Assembly (NCBI RefSeq): GCF_001766415.1
Contig: NZ_MKXO01000006.1
Span: 1 to 64,000, forward strand
Reading direction: 5' to 3'
DNA: 64,000 nucleotides
Source of the DNA: Exiguobacterium aurantiacum
Lineage (GTDB): Bacteria; Bacillota; Bacilli; Exiguobacteriales; Exiguobacteriaceae
Below are positions 8,115-17,000 of the stretch, piece by piece (positions within the stretch are counted from its first letter, which is position 1; each line of letters starts with the position of its first letter). The notes below the pieces were generated by a model. It searched no databases and had not been told where the DNA came from. It worked only from the letters and a program-made list of their open reading frames with translations. Made by a program: the position numbers and the translations under genes.

Positions 8115-10012
8115 GAATGGAGTTCCTCCCATTCTGTGAACAGTTCCGTGATCGACTCTTTCGTCGCGTCGGACTCGGTCGACAGCTCTTGGGCGCGGGC
8201 GAAGTCGTTGAACACGTCCGGTTCGCATAACAGCTGCTCGATTTCTTCAAGCCGAGCTTCGTGGCGCTCGATTGTCAGCTCGATCTCTTCGACCCGCTGT
8301 TTTAGCCGGCGTTCTTCGCGTTGCTGCTCTTTGTCGGCGCGCTGTTTCTTGACGACGACTTGTTTCGTCTCCTCGCGGGCGAGCCGGGCGAGGTCCTCGA
8401 GCTCTTCTTTCTTCTCGACGTAATACGAGTAGTCGCCGAGGTACTCGTCGATGCCGTTCGGCGTGATCTCTAAGACACGCGTCGCGAGCCGGTCGATGAA
8501 GTAACGGTCGTGAGAGACGAACAGGATCGTCCCGGGATAGTCGACGAGCGCGTTCTCGAGGATCATCTTCGAGTCGAGGTCCAAGTGGTTCGTCGGCTCA
8601 TCCAAGACGAGCAAGTTCGGCTGCTCGAGCTTGAGCTTGGCGAGCGTCAGCCGGGCCCGTTCGCCGCCGGAGAGTTCTTGGACGCGTTTCATGACGTCGT
8701 CCCCGCTGAACAAGAATTGGCCGAGCAGACTGCGGACTTCTTGCTCGCGCATGAGCGGCCAGTCGTTCCAAATCTCATCGATGACGCGGTTCGCGTCCGA
8801 CAAGTTCTGTTGTTCCTGGTCGTAGTAGCCGATTTCGACGCCGGTACCGTAGCGGATGTCACCGGTCAGTGCCGGTTGTTGTTTCGTCAACACTTTGAGG
8901 AGCGTCGATTTGCCGACTCCGTTCGGGCCGACGAGGGCGACCGACTCGCCGCGTTGCAGTTGGAAACGCAAGTGTTGTGCGATCGGTTCCTCATAGCCGA
9001 TGGCGAGGTCGCTGCCGCTCAACACATCGTTCCCGCTTTGGCGTTTGATCGAGAACGACAACACCGCGCTCCGTTCGTCACCGTCCGGCACGTCCATGCG
9101 GTCGATCTTCTCGAGGCGCTTGCGGACGCTTTGGGCGCGTTTCGTCGTCGTCGCCCGGGCGATGTTCCGTTGGATGAAGTCTTGCATCTTGGAGATCTCT
9201 TCTTGCTGCGACTCGAACTGTTTCTTCTCTTGCTCGTAAAGCGCGGCCTTCTGCTCGAGGAACTTTGTATAGTTCCCGACGAAGCGGCGGCTGCGGTTGC
9301 GTGACAGCTCGTAGACGACCGAGACGACGCGGTCGAGGAAGTAACGGTCGTGGGAGACGATGAGGACGGCACCTTTATAGCCGCTCAAATATTTCTCGAG
9401 CCAGCTGAGCGTCTCGATGTCCAAATGGTTCGTCGGCTCATCCAAGATGAGCAGGTCGGGGCTTTGCAACAGCATCTTCGCGAGGGCGAGACGTGTCCGC
9501 TGTCCGCCCGAGAGCGTATCGATCCGACGTTCGAAGTCGTCCGGATAAAACCGCATCCCGTGCAAGATCGAGCGGATCGTCGCTTCATACTGATAGCCGC
9601 CGCGGTCTTTGAACGTGTGCTGCTCCTCGTCATAAGCCGCGAGCAGACGCTCGTAGGCGGCCGGATCGTTCAAGATGCGCTCCGAGCCCATGTCTTGCTC
9701 CATCTGGCGGATTGTCTTCTCTTGTTCGATCAAGTCGGTGAAGACGGTGAGCATCTCGTTCCACATCGTCTCGTTCGACTCTAAACCTGAGTCTTGGGCG
9801 AGATAGCCGATCGTCACGTCTTTTGGCTTCATGATGTCGCCCGAGTCATAGTTGTACTCGCCGGCGATGACTTTTAACAGCGTCGACTTGCCGGCGCCGT
9901 TGCGGCCGACGAGGGCGACGCGTTCGCCTTCTTGGATTTCTAGTTTGACATTCTCTAAAATCGGCTCGACGCCGAACGATTTGGATAGGTTGTTGACTTG
10001 CAGTAGGATCAA
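8111..10012 (-). CDS. ydiF: ABC-F family ATPase, YdiF-like
   Basis: The 633-residue protein has two ABC ATPase domains with Walker A motifs GRNGAGKST and GPNGVGKST, two LSGGQ/LSGGE signatures and two LDEPTNHLD Walker B motifs, joined by the charged linker typical of ABC-F proteins. There are no membrane segments, so it is a translation factor or ribosome-acting protein rather than a transporter. The TTG start at 10012 follows AGAAAGGGG, and MILLQVN is the family start as I recall it for B. subtilis YdiF. Its position next to rex matches B. subtilis. The C-terminal region is a charged coiled coil. Confidence 0.93.
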   Translation of the reverse strand: MILLQVNNLSKSFGVEPILENVKLEIQEGERVALVGRNGAGKSTLLKVIAGEYNYDSGDIMKPKDVTIGYLAQDSGLESNETMWNEMLTVFTDLIEQEKTIRQMEQDMGSERILNDPAAYERLLAAYDEEQHTFKDRGGYQYEATIRSILHGMRFYPDDFERRIDTLSGGQRTRLALAKMLLQSPDLLILDEPTNHLDIETLSWLEKYLSGYKGAVLIVSHDRYFLDRVVSVVYELSRNRSRRFVGNYTKFLEQKAALYEQEKKQFESQQEEISKMQDFIQRNIARATTTKRAQSVRKRLEKIDRMDVPDGDERSAVLSFSIKRQSGNDVLSGSDLAIGYEEPIAQHLRFQLQRGESVALVGPNGVGKSTLLKVLTKQQPALTGDIRYGTGVEIGYYDQEQQNLSDANRVIDEIWNDWPLMREQEVRSLLGQFLFSGDDVMKRVQELSGGERARLTLAKLKLEQPNLLVLDEPTNHLDLDSKMILENALVDYPGTILFVSHDRYFIDRLATRVLEITPNGIDEYLGDYSYYVEKKEELEDLARLAREETKQVVVKKQRADKEQQREERRLKQRVEEIELTIERHEARLEEIEQLLCEPDVFNDFARAQELSTESDATKESITELFTEWEELHS

Positions 10013-10075
10013 GTGAAAAAACCCCTTTCTCTCTGTTTAGTATACTTTATTTCTTCCCCTTTTCAGGTATATTCA

Positions 10076-10104
10076 TTGAGTGCTTATGTGAATTCGTTTA
10101 CAAT
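10076..10104 (+). promoter_or_regulatory. Promoter of the rex-tatA-tatC operon
   Basis: TTGAGT (10076-10081) and TACAAT (10099-10104) are separated by 17 bases. No Rex operator is visible here, so autoregulation by Rex is not supported by the sequence. Confidence 0.7.
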
Positions 10105-10161
10105 CAAGGTGTATGAAATCAGATTCGTTTGAAACGCGTCGTAAAAAGGAGGCTCTTTCCG

Positions 10162-10818
10162 TTGAGTCAAAACGAACCAAAGATTCCGCAAGCGACAGCC
10201 AAACGGTTGCCACTATACTATCGGTTTATCCAAAGCCTACATTCGTCAGGGAAACAGCGTGTCTCTTCTGCTGAACTGAGCGAGGCGGTCAAGGTCGATT
10301 CGGCAACGATTCGCCGTGACTTCTCATACTTCGGTGCGCTCGGTAAAAAGGGATATGGCTATAACGTACAGTATCTGTTAGAATTTTTCCGTAAGACGCT
10401 GAATCAAGACGAGATCACGAACGTCGCCTTGGTCGGGGTCGGTCATCTCGGGACAGCGTTCGTCAACTATAACTTCCTTAAAAACAATAACACACATATC
10501 GTCGTCGGGTTCGACGCAGACGAGACAAAAGTTGGCACGACGATGTCAGGTGTCCCGATTCATCACGTCGATGAGATGGAACAGATTATGAAGCAAAACA
10601 AAATCGATGTCGCCATCCTCACGGTCCCGTCCGCTTACGCGCAGCCGGTCGCCGATGATTTGGTCCGCTATGGCGTTCGAGGGATCTTGAACTTCACGCC
10701 GGCGCGATTGACTGTACCGGACACGGTCCGCGTCCATCATATCGACTTGTCGATCGAACTCCAGTCGCTCATTTACTTTATGCAACACTATCCATCCGCT
10801 GAGGGGGTCCATCAATAA
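10162..10818 (+). CDS. rex: Redox-sensing transcriptional repressor Rex
   Basis: The 218-residue protein has an N-terminal winged helix (about residues 15-75, with [13 protein letters not shown]) and a Rossmann domain with GVGHLGTAF that binds NADH or NAD+. Rex releases DNA when the NADH/NAD+ ratio rises, derepressing fermentative and respiratory genes. I chose the TTG at 10162 because AAGGAGG ends 9 bases upstream and it gives the usual length of about 215 residues; an ATG at 10129 lacks such a site. Likely targets include the NADH oxidase at 15206, which has two Rex-like operators. It overlaps tatA by one base. Confidence 0.95.
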   Translation: MSQNEPKIPQATAKRLPLYYRFIQSLHSSGKQRVSSAELSEAVKVDSATIRRDFSYFGALGKKGYGYNVQYLLEFFRKTLNQDEITNVALVGVGHLGTAFVNYNFLKNNNTHIVVGFDADETKVGTTMSGVPIHHVDEMEQIMKQNKIDVAILTVPSAYAQPVADDLVRYGVRGILNFTPARLTVPDTVRVHHIDLSIELQSLIYFMQHYPSAEGVHQ

Positions 10819-11036
10819 TGGAATTTCTACAATCATCACTCGTCGTCGGTATCCCAGGTGGCGTCAGTATTTTCGTCATCGCCATCATCGCGCTCATCCT
10901 CTTCGGGCCGAAGAAATTGCCAGAGTTCGGCCGGGCAGCGGGGCAGACGCTCCGTGAGTTCAAAAATGCCACGAACGGTATGATGAAAGAGCACGATGAG
11001 ACCGACAAGAAAGAAATTGAGAAGAAAGAGCAGTAA
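10818..11036 (+). CDS. tatA: Twin-arginine translocase subunit TatA
   Basis: The 72-residue protein has one N-terminal membrane segment, the [14 protein letters not shown] hinge and amphipathic helix, and a charged C-terminal tail. This is the TatA family signature. TatA multimers form the pore of the Tat export path for folded proteins. It follows rex with TAATG overlap and precedes tatC, as in B. subtilis tatAy-tatCy. Confidence 0.95.
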   Translation: MEFLQSSLVVGIPGGVSIFVIAIIALILFGPKKLPEFGRAAGQTLREFKNATNGMMKEHDETDKKEIEKKEQ

Positions 11037-11039
11037 GCC

Positions 11040-11828
11040 ATGAGCCATCAACCTGATCAAGAACGGGCACTGTCCGATCACTTGACAGAGCTGCGGAGAC
11101 GACTGATGCTGTCGGCATTTGTCGTCTTTGCCTTCTTTCTGATCGCTTTGCCGAGTGTCAAATACGTGCTCGCCTATCTGCAGGCGGACCTCGTCGAACG
11201 AGGGCTCGAGCTGAACGCCTTTGGGGTCGCGGACCCGCTCATGATTTACTTGAACTTGGCGCTCGTCATCGGGCTCGTCGCATCGGGTCCATTTCTACTG
11301 TATCAACTGTGGGCGTTCGTCGCACCTGGTCTGCATCCGAATGAACGAAAATGGACGCTCGCCTATATCCCGGTCATCTTTATCTTGTTCCTCATCGGTC
11401 TCGCATTCGCCTACTATTGGTTGTTCCCGCTCGTCCTCGATATCTCGACGGACCTCGGGCAAGACCTCGGTCTGACGCAAATCATCGGGGCGACGAACTA
11501 TTTCACGTTCCTGTTGCAACTGACGATCCCGTTTGGACTGTTGTTCCAACTTCCGGTCGTGACGATGTTCTTGACGCGCATCGGTGTCGTGACGCCGTAC
11601 TTCCTCTCAAAAATTCGGAAGTACGCCTACTTCGCCTTGTTCGTAATCGCGGCATTCATCACGCCGCCGGATTTGACGTCGCACCTCATGGTGTCGCTGC
11701 CGCTCTTCTTCTTATATGAGATCAGCTTATCGATCTCGCGTGTGACGTACCGCGGTGTGCTCCGACGTGAGAAAGAGGCGATGGTGAAAGAACAGATGGA
11801 TTTGATGAAGCAAATGAATGAGAAGTGA
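11040..11828 (+). CDS. tatC: Twin-arginine translocase subunit TatC
   Basis: The 262-residue protein starts with the conserved LSDHLTELRRRL segment and has about six membrane helices. TatC binds twin-arginine signal peptides and recruits TatA. It forms a minimal TatA-TatC system with the gene just upstream. In B. subtilis the next genes are ydiK and ydiL; here those lie 26 kb away at 37998. Confidence 0.95.
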   Translation: MSHQPDQERALSDHLTELRRRLMLSAFVVFAFFLIALPSVKYVLAYLQADLVERGLELNAFGVADPLMIYLNLALVIGLVASGPFLLYQLWAFVAPGLHPNERKWTLAYIPVIFILFLIGLAFAYYWLFPLVLDISTDLGQDLGLTQIIGATNYFTFLLQLTIPFGLLFQLPVVTMFLTRIGVVTPYFLSKIRKYAYFALFVIAAFITPPDLTSHLMVSLPLFFLYEISLSISRVTYRGVLRREKEAMVKEQMDLMKQMNEK

Positions 11829-11860
11829 ACACTACGTCATGTGACGTGGTGTTTTTTTTA
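11829..11860 (+). terminator. Terminator of the rex-tat operon
   Basis: The inverted repeat ACACTACGTCA / TGACGTGGTGT is followed by eight Ts, directly after the tatC stop. It ends the rex-tatA-tatC unit. Confidence 0.85.
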
Positions 11861-11968
11861 ATTTTAGGGCTATTAAATTTTGAAAAAACAACTTAAAATT
11901 AGGAAGGTTGAATTAAAAATGGATTATTTTTGAAAGTTATGTATTCATAAACAGAAATGAGGAGAACG

Positions 11969-14614
11969 ATGAACAAATGGTTATGGAGCATACTCGTTGT
12001 GCTCGTCATGGTGGCAGCGCCCGGATTAGACGTTCGGGCAGAGGGTTATGCCAAGCCTGAAGTCATTCCGGCAGGAGAAGTGGTAGGAAATAGTGAATAT
12101 GTGTGGCGCTCAGGAGATCCTGAGACGCTCGTCCATGTGAAGACCGGTGAAGTCTATACATTACCGATTCGAGTGTCCGTCTTGCACAACATTCACGCAG
12201 TCGGGGACGGTCGATTTATTTTGGAAGGGTGGCAACAATGGATGGTATGGGATATCCATACCGATTCAGGTTCAAGCTTTCCGATTGAGCCGGGAAGCGG
12301 TCTGGATGCAGTCGTTGCGATCAATCAGTCGGCGGAAACAGTTTTATGGACCGACGACAAAAAATATGTCACCACGTCGATGGCAGGGGACATCCTCGGG
12401 TCGATCACTAAAGAGAGTATGTATGAAGCATACGGACTGCTCGACGACGGAAATGTCCTCGCATTCGTGGATGGCCAAATCACGAAACGGACAGTGACGG
12501 GTGAAGTGTTCGAGACGCTTGGTTCATATACGGGCCAGGTGAGGGGAGCGTCGTTGATCAAGGGAGCGAACCAGTGGGTCGTCACAAAATCCGGTGACTG
12601 GGAACATCTCAATATATTCGATATAGCGACGAAACGATGGATTGAGAAAGATGCGCCAGACGTAAGGAATCTAAGTTGGAAAGACGGCGTCTACTACTTC
12701 ACGATTCGAAAGATGTACACGACGTTTTATGTCAGTTATAACGTGGCGACGAATGAGTGGCGAGAAGCGCCGATCGATGACGCGGACGTCCGACAGCACG
12801 GACCGTGGTATGTCTTTTCTGAAAACCGCACGGTAGGTTATACGCCGGAGTCGTTATGGAAAGCACCATGGAAACTGCTTGTCAACGTGCCGAAAACGAC
12901 GGCACGTTATGAAGTAGGTCGTCCCTATGAAGTGAACGGAACCGTGACACTTGTCGATGGGACGGTTTTACCTGTCTCGGGTACCGAGTTGAAGGCCCGT
13001 TTAGCTTACCAAGACGATCCATTCGTCTGGGAGCAAGACAAACTGACGCTGCAGACGAATGGTTCTTATGACATGATTTTCGAGTGGAATGATTTGGACC
13101 GACGCTTAGATTTATGGGCGTCGAATTACGTACCCCTCACACTCGATCCACCGTCGGGCGTATTAGGTCCGATCAGTGGGAAGACGGCGCCGAACACGCC
13201 GGTGTTTGTCAGCGTGACGAAAAACTTGTATCAATCGAATTCATCGGATTCATTGTTGAACTATCAATCGACGACGGTCCAATCGGATGAATCAGGGCGC
13301 TATACGTGGCAACCTGCGCGTTGGTTCACACCGGGATCTCGCGTGACTGTGAAAATCGGTAGTAAGTCGGGCGTGTACGCCGAACCAATCGAACTTCAGA
13401 CGGTCAAGGAGAGTGAGGACACGTCACCGAACGGCATCTCGGTTCTGACGAAAACGGTCACTTCAGGTGTCACGTTGAAAACGACGCCGAACGCCTCGGT
13501 GGATGTGTTGATTCGCAGTGGGAAATACTACGAAGTTTTGAATGAGCAGGCAGATGAGGACGGGCTCGTTTCGATTAAAGAGTTCAATACGATGCCTGTA
13601 GACACCGGAACAAAAGTCTACTACAAATTAAAAGAGGCACCCGCTTCAGCGTTCCGGCTCACAACCGTTGAGACAAGAGTGGAACCGCCTGTGTTTTCGT
13701 GGACTCGGACACCGTTGATGTATGACAAATCCATCAATGTCACATCGAGTACCGATCAGGCCTATCGCATTTATCGAAATGGTACGCATGTGGCGACAAC
13801 ACGCGCGATGCCGTACACGTTCGACACCCCACTGAAAGAAGGGGAGGTCATTCTCGTCACACGCTCGAGCGGCGATGCGACGTACCAACTCACGAAAAAG
13901 GTCCAAGCGTTCACACCGACGCTCAGTGTGACGGACACGCTGATGACGAAGACAGAGGCGACGCTCACGATCAAGAAGACGAGTACGGCGACTGTTCGAT
14001 TTTACGTGAATGATAAGCTCGTCACGGCGAAACGTCTGTCGACGACGCGATACACGGTCCCGGCCAAACCGGGAGATGTGATTCGTGTCCGAGCGGCGGT
14101 CGGATCGAAGTCGCGTGACGTCTCGGTCAATTTGCCGAAGACATCGCTGTCGACGCTCTCAATCAACGATGAGAAGTCGCTTTGGGTCGGATACGTGATT
14201 CCGAACAGTACCGTCACGTTGAAGAACGGTTCGAAAGTACTTGCTACGGCGAAGGCAAGCAGTACCGGGCGAGTGACGCTCCGCTTCACCCGTCAGCCGA
14301 TTAACGGGACGCTGTCCTTGACGAGTCAAGGAGGACTGTTCCGCCATGTGCAGACGTCGAAAGTGACTGTTGGTCCGACGCCTACACTCATGACAACGAT
14401 TCCGTCGAGTGCGTCGAAGACACTCAAGGCGACTTCGAACGTCGCATACGGCACGTTGACGCTCACACGTGGCTCGACCGTCCTCACCAAGAAGACGGTG
14501 ACGGCTACGTCGACGACGCTCAGTTTCGCCTCACAAAAGAAAGGGACGAAATTGACGCTCCGTCTCGTGACGCCGCAAGGTCGGAGTGTGACGAAAACAA
14601 TTTATGTACGGTAA
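11969..14614 (+). CDS. Large secreted protein with Ig-like repeats
   Basis: The 881-residue protein starts with a signal peptide (MNKWLWSILVVLVMVAAPG, likely cleaved after VRA). The first half, about residues 25-310, has repeated W- and G-rich strands like a beta-propeller. The rest is at least six modules of 75-90 residues with the look of bacterial Ig-like domains, rich in Thr, Ser, Val and Lys. There is no LPXTG anchor or membrane tail, so it is probably secreted or held on the wall non-covalently. ATG 11969 follows GAGGAG. The family is not recognised by name, and an adhesion or wall-binding role is only a guess. Confidence 0.75.
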   Translation: MNKWLWSILVVLVMVAAPGLDVRAEGYAKPEVIPAGEVVGNSEYVWRSGDPETLVHVKTGEVYTLPIRVSVLHNIHAVGDGRFILEGWQQWMVWDIHTDSGSSFPIEPGSGLDAVVAINQSAETVLWTDDKKYVTTSMAGDILGSITKESMYEAYGLLDDGNVLAFVDGQITKRTVTGEVFETLGSYTGQVRGASLIKGANQWVVTKSGDWEHLNIFDIATKRWIEKDAPDVRNLSWKDGVYYFTIRKMYTTFYVSYNVATNEWREAPIDDADVRQHGPWYVFSENRTVGYTPESLWKAPWKLLVNVPKTTARYEVGRPYEVNGTVTLVDGTVLPVSGTELKARLAYQDDPFVWEQDKLTLQTNGSYDMIFEWNDLDRRLDLWASNYVPLTLDPPSGVLGPISGKTAPNTPVFVSVTKNLYQSNSSDSLLNYQSTTVQSDESGRYTWQPARWFTPGSRVTVKIGSKSGVYAEPIELQTVKESEDTSPNGISVLTKTVTSGVTLKTTPNASVDVLIRSGKYYEVLNEQADEDGLVSIKEFNTMPVDTGTKVYYKLKEAPASAFRLTTVETRVEPPVFSWTRTPLMYDKSINVTSSTDQAYRIYRNGTHVATTRAMPYTFDTPLKEGEVILVTRSSGDATYQLTKKVQAFTPTLSVTDTLMTKTEATLTIKKTSTATVRFYVNDKLVTAKRLSTTRYTVPAKPGDVIRVRAAVGSKSRDVSVNLPKTSLSTLSINDEKSLWVGYVIPNSTVTLKNGSKVLATAKASSTGRVTLRFTRQPINGTLSLTSQGGLFRHVQTSKVTVGPTPTLMTTIPSSASKTLKATSNVAYGTLTLTRGSTVLTKKTVTATSTTLSFASQKKGTKLTLRLVTPQGRSVTKTIYVR

Positions 14615-14618
14615 TAGA

Positions 14619-14650
14619 GGAGCCATTCGCTGAAGCGGATGGCTTTTTTC
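14619..14650 (+). terminator. Terminator after the Ig-repeat protein
   Basis: GCCATTCGCT and AGCGGATGGC form a 10-bp stem with one G-T pair, followed by six Ts, eight bases after the stop codon. Confidence 0.88.
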
Positions 14651-14718
14651 TGAGATGGGGAATGTGACAAGAAAGTGATACGATGAAACCAATCAAACAC
14701 AAGTCAGGGGGAGAAGCG

Positions 14719-15012
14719 ATGGCTTGGGAATATTACGGGGACGCGCTCATCGTCACAGGGATGTTGACGACGGTGCTCTTACTCGTCGTGCTATCTTTTT
14801 TGAAGTTACTATACAGGCGGAGACTCGTCTTTCCGTTGACGCTCGTGGTGATGGGCTATGTCCTGTTCATGGTCGGGCTCGTCTTCGTCCGGGGCTGGGA
14901 CGGGATGGGCTGGAGTTTGATCGGTTTCAGTTTGTACGTGATCGGGCTCGTCACCTATATCGGTGTCGTCATCTATCACTGGGTGAAAGCGAGACGCACG
15001 TCCAATTCATGA
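14719..15012 (+). CDS. Small membrane protein (about three TM)
   Basis: The 97-residue protein has three hydrophobic helices and a basic C terminus (HWVKARRTSNS). It superficially resembles YesK-like small membrane proteins, but the match is not firm. ATG 14719 follows CAGGGGGAG; an upstream ATG in frame at 14683 has no such site. It is a single-gene unit between two terminators. Confidence 0.65.
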   Translation: MAWEYYGDALIVTGMLTTVLLLVVLSFLKLLYRRRLVFPLTLVVMGYVLFMVGLVFVRGWDGMGWSLIGFSLYVIGLVTYIGVVIYHWVKARRTSNS

Positions 15013-15016
15013 TCAA

Positions 15017-15045
15017 AACCGTTCCGGTCGCGGAGCGGTTTTTTT
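15017..15045 (+). terminator. Terminator after the 97-residue membrane protein
   Basis: AACCGTTCCG / CGGAGCGGTT with loop GTCG is followed by a run of Ts, four bases after the stop codon. Confidence 0.88.
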
Positions 15046-15104
15046 GTCGTCATAACCGTCGTTCAAACTTTAGACATAATTACGTGAAAAACTGAGCAAA
15101 GGGA

Positions 15105-15134
15105 TTGTCAAACCTTCTTGTGAAATAGTACACT
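15105..15134 (+). promoter_or_regulatory. Promoter of the NADH oxidase gene
   Basis: TTGTCA (15105-15110) and TACACT (15129-15134) are spaced 18 bases. The -10 box lies inside a degenerate Rex-like site (15118-15135), and a better one follows at 15150-15167. Confidence 0.65.
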
Positions 15135-15135
15135 A
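15118..15135 (+). promoter_or_regulatory. Degenerate Rex-like operator over the -10 box
   Basis: The left half TTGTGA and spacer AAATA match the Rex consensus TTGTGAAATATTTCACAA exactly. The right half is weaker (ACACTA against TCACAA). It covers the -10 box, a repressing position. Confidence 0.5.
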
Positions 15136-15149
15136 AGTTCAGAAAGCGA

Positions 15150-15167
15150 ATGTGATATTTGTCACAA
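15150..15167 (+). promoter_or_regulatory. Rex operator of the NADH oxidase gene
   Basis: ATGTGA-TATTTG-TCACAA matches the Rex consensus TTGTGA-N6-TCACAA at all but the first arm base. The core TGTGA-N6-TCACA would also fit a Crp/Fnr-family regulator, so Rex is the preferred reading because rex is 5 kb upstream and the target makes NAD+. The site lies just downstream of the expected transcription start. Confidence 0.75.
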
Positions 15168-15205
15168 ACACTAACTTGCCTACAACTCAAAGGAGAGACT
15201 ACCAT

Positions 15206-16552
15206 ATGAAAATCGCAGTCATCGGATGTACACACGCAGGAACAGCAGCAGTCAAAGGCTTACTCGCCAAGCACGACAATCTCGACATCACCGTGTATGA
15301 GCGGAACGACAACGTCAGTTTCCTCTCGTGTGGGATCGCCCTCCACGTCGGCGGCGTCGTCAAACGCGCTGAAGAATTGTTCTACTCATCACCGACCGAG
15401 CTCGAAGAACTCGGCGCGACGATGCGCATGAAGCATGACGTGTTGAACATCGATGCGGAAGCGAAGACGGTCCACGCCAAAAACCTCGAGACGGGTGCAG
15501 ACGTATATGACACGTTCGACCGTTTAATCGTGACGACAGGATCTTGGCCGATCGTCCCGACGCTGCCTGGCATCGAGATGACTGGGATCGAACTTTGCAA
15601 AAACTATGGTCACGCTCAGCGCATCATCGAGCGGGCTAAGGGTGCGACAAATATCGCCGTCATCGGTGCCGGCTATATCGGCGTCGAGCTCGTCGAGGCG
15701 TTCGAAGTGTACGGCAAGCACGTCACGTTCATCGACAGTGCTGACCGCATCTTGAACAAGTACCTCGACAAGTCGTTCACGGACCAACTTGAAGCCGACA
15801 TGACGTCACGCGGTATCGACCTTGAGCTCAGCCAAACGGTCGAAGCGTTCCGCGGCACAGACGGAAACGTCACGCACGTCGTCACCGACAAAGGTGAGTT
15901 CGAAGCCGACCTCGTCATTCTATGTGTCGGTTTCCGCCCGAACACGGGACTGCTCGCAGGACAAGTCGACATGCTCGGCAACGGCGCCATCATCGTCGAC
16001 GAATATATGCGCACGAGCAACCCGGACGTCTTCGCAGCTGGTGACAGCTGTGCCGTCTACTACAACCCGGCGCGCACACACGCCTACATCCCGCTCGCGA
16101 CGAACGCCGTCCGCATGGGCACGCTCGTCGCCGAGAACCTCGTCACGCCACGTGTCCGTTACCAAGGGACGCAAGGGACGTCGGGACTTCGTCTCTATGA
16201 CTGGAACATCGCTTCGTCAGGTCTCACGGAAGAAGCGGCCGGATTGTTCGGTCTCGACGTCGAGAGCGTCGTGATCGAGGACGCGTACCGTCCAGAGTTC
16301 ATGCCGACGGCCGAACCGGTCCAGTTCAAACTCGTTTATGAAGTCGGCACACATCGTGTCGTCGGGGGGCAAGTGCTCTCGAAAGCGGACATGACGCAAG
16401 CGGTCAACACGCTGTCGCTCGCGATCCAAAACGAGATGACGGTCGAAGAGCTCGCCTACGTCGACTTCTTCTTCCAACCGCACTACAACAAGCCGTGGCA
16501 CTTCATCAACAGTGGAGCGCTCGCGGCGATGAAAGACAAAGTCAACGCATAA
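15206..16552 (+). CDS. nox: NADH oxidase (H2O-forming, Nox family)
   Basis: The 448-residue flavoprotein has an N-terminal FAD motif, the redox cysteine Cys42 in FLSCGI, an NAD motif GAGYIGVELVEAF near residue 155 and the second FAD motif ending FAAGDS. This is the NADH oxidase / NADH peroxidase / CoA-disulfide reductase family. Single Cys42 and length fit the water-forming oxidase, but peroxidase activity cannot be excluded. It regenerates NAD+ from NADH with oxygen. ATG 15206 follows AAAGGAGAG. Rex-like operators upstream suggest induction by high NADH. Confidence 0.88.
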   Translation: MKIAVIGCTHAGTAAVKGLLAKHDNLDITVYERNDNVSFLSCGIALHVGGVVKRAEELFYSSPTELEELGATMRMKHDVLNIDAEAKTVHAKNLETGADVYDTFDRLIVTTGSWPIVPTLPGIEMTGIELCKNYGHAQRIIERAKGATNIAVIGAGYIGVELVEAFEVYGKHVTFIDSADRILNKYLDKSFTDQLEADMTSRGIDLELSQTVEAFRGTDGNVTHVVTDKGEFEADLVILCVGFRPNTGLLAGQVDMLGNGAIIVDEYMRTSNPDVFAAGDSCAVYYNPARTHAYIPLATNAVRMGTLVAENLVTPRVRYQGTQGTSGLRLYDWNIASSGLTEEAAGLFGLDVESVVIEDAYRPEFMPTAEPVQFKLVYEVGTHRVVGGQVLSKADMTQAVNTLSLAIQNEMTVEELAYVDFFFQPHYNKPWHFINSGALAAMKDKVNA

Positions 16553-16556
16553 CGCA

Positions 16557-16592
16557 AAAGATTCGAAAGCAGCCGCTTTCGAATCTTTTTTT
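16557..16592 (+). terminator. Terminator of nox
   Basis: AAAGATTCGAAAGC and GCTTTCGAATCTTT form a perfect 14-bp stem with loop AGCC and a T run, five bases after the nox stop. The A-rich left arm also lets it serve the convergent pspC-like gene. Confidence 0.9.
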
Positions 16593-16774
16593 TATAGGTA
16601 ACGTGGCGCGTCCTGCATCGAGTTGGCGAGGATGATGTAGACGAGGATGTTTCCGGGCATGATAAGAAAGAGTAACCGGACGCCGAGCGAGGACATGCCG
16701 AAGTACTCGGCGATGCCGCCGCAGACACCGGCGAGAGAACGGTCGGTCGCGGATTTTCGAAGAGCACGTTGCAT
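16592..16774 (-). CDS. PspC domain membrane protein
   Basis: The 60-residue protein holds the PspC signature RSLAGVCGGIAEYFGMSS followed by a membrane helix. PspC proteins are linked to envelope stress responses; small versions like this are common in Firmicutes. ATG 16774 has GGGAG eight bases upstream; the ATG at 16789 lies within that site. The right end of the TnpB element sits about 50 bp upstream, so the promoter may have been affected by the insertion. Confidence 0.85.
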   Translation of the reverse strand: MQRALRKSATDRSLAGVCGGIAEYFGMSSLGVRLLFLIMPGNILVYIILANSMQDAPRYL

Positions 16775-16825
16775 AAAGTAGACTCCCATCTCGAATTTGA
16801 TATGTAAATTTTACCATATGTGTAG

Positions 16826-17000
16826 TGAACTACTCACCACTTATTTGCTTCGCAACTTGAAGTGGGAGCTTCTTGGGAAGACCATGCTTTGACCAGCCAC
16901 GGTTGTGGACCAAGCTCGTCGGGCAGTCCCTGCCCTGGGGTGTTTCAGTCGGCGAGACCCAACAGGTTGAGGCTCGCGTTGACGTCGCGGTCGTGGTGCG
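16826..17000 (-). ncRNA. Probable omega RNA (reRNA) region of TnpB
   Basis: In characterised TnpB systems the guide RNA overlaps the 3' end of tnpB and runs through the right-end hairpin, with the guide copied from DNA just outside the element. The region after the stop codon here (16826-16944) includes the right-end hairpin, so it is the expected location. The RNA start is not visible. A guide would come from bases just below 16826. Confidence 0.45.
16837..16865 (-). repeat. Right-end hairpin of the TnpB element
   Basis: CCACTT and AAGTGG enclose an inner TTTGC/GCAA hairpin. Such imperfect subterminal hairpins are recognised by TnpA in IS200/IS605 elements. The element ends about 10 bases beyond it. 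Confidence 0.7.

Noticed and set aside
7629-8423. Long plus-strand frame with AAGGAGGA just before a GTG
   Set aside because: It runs antisense through two well-supported genes, spacing to the start is only about two bases, and its composition is that of a shadow frame.
8510-9784. Long plus-strand frames opposite the ABC-F gene
   Set aside because: Antisense shadows of a GC-rich, well-conserved ATPase gene; no starts with binding sites and no recognisable protein.
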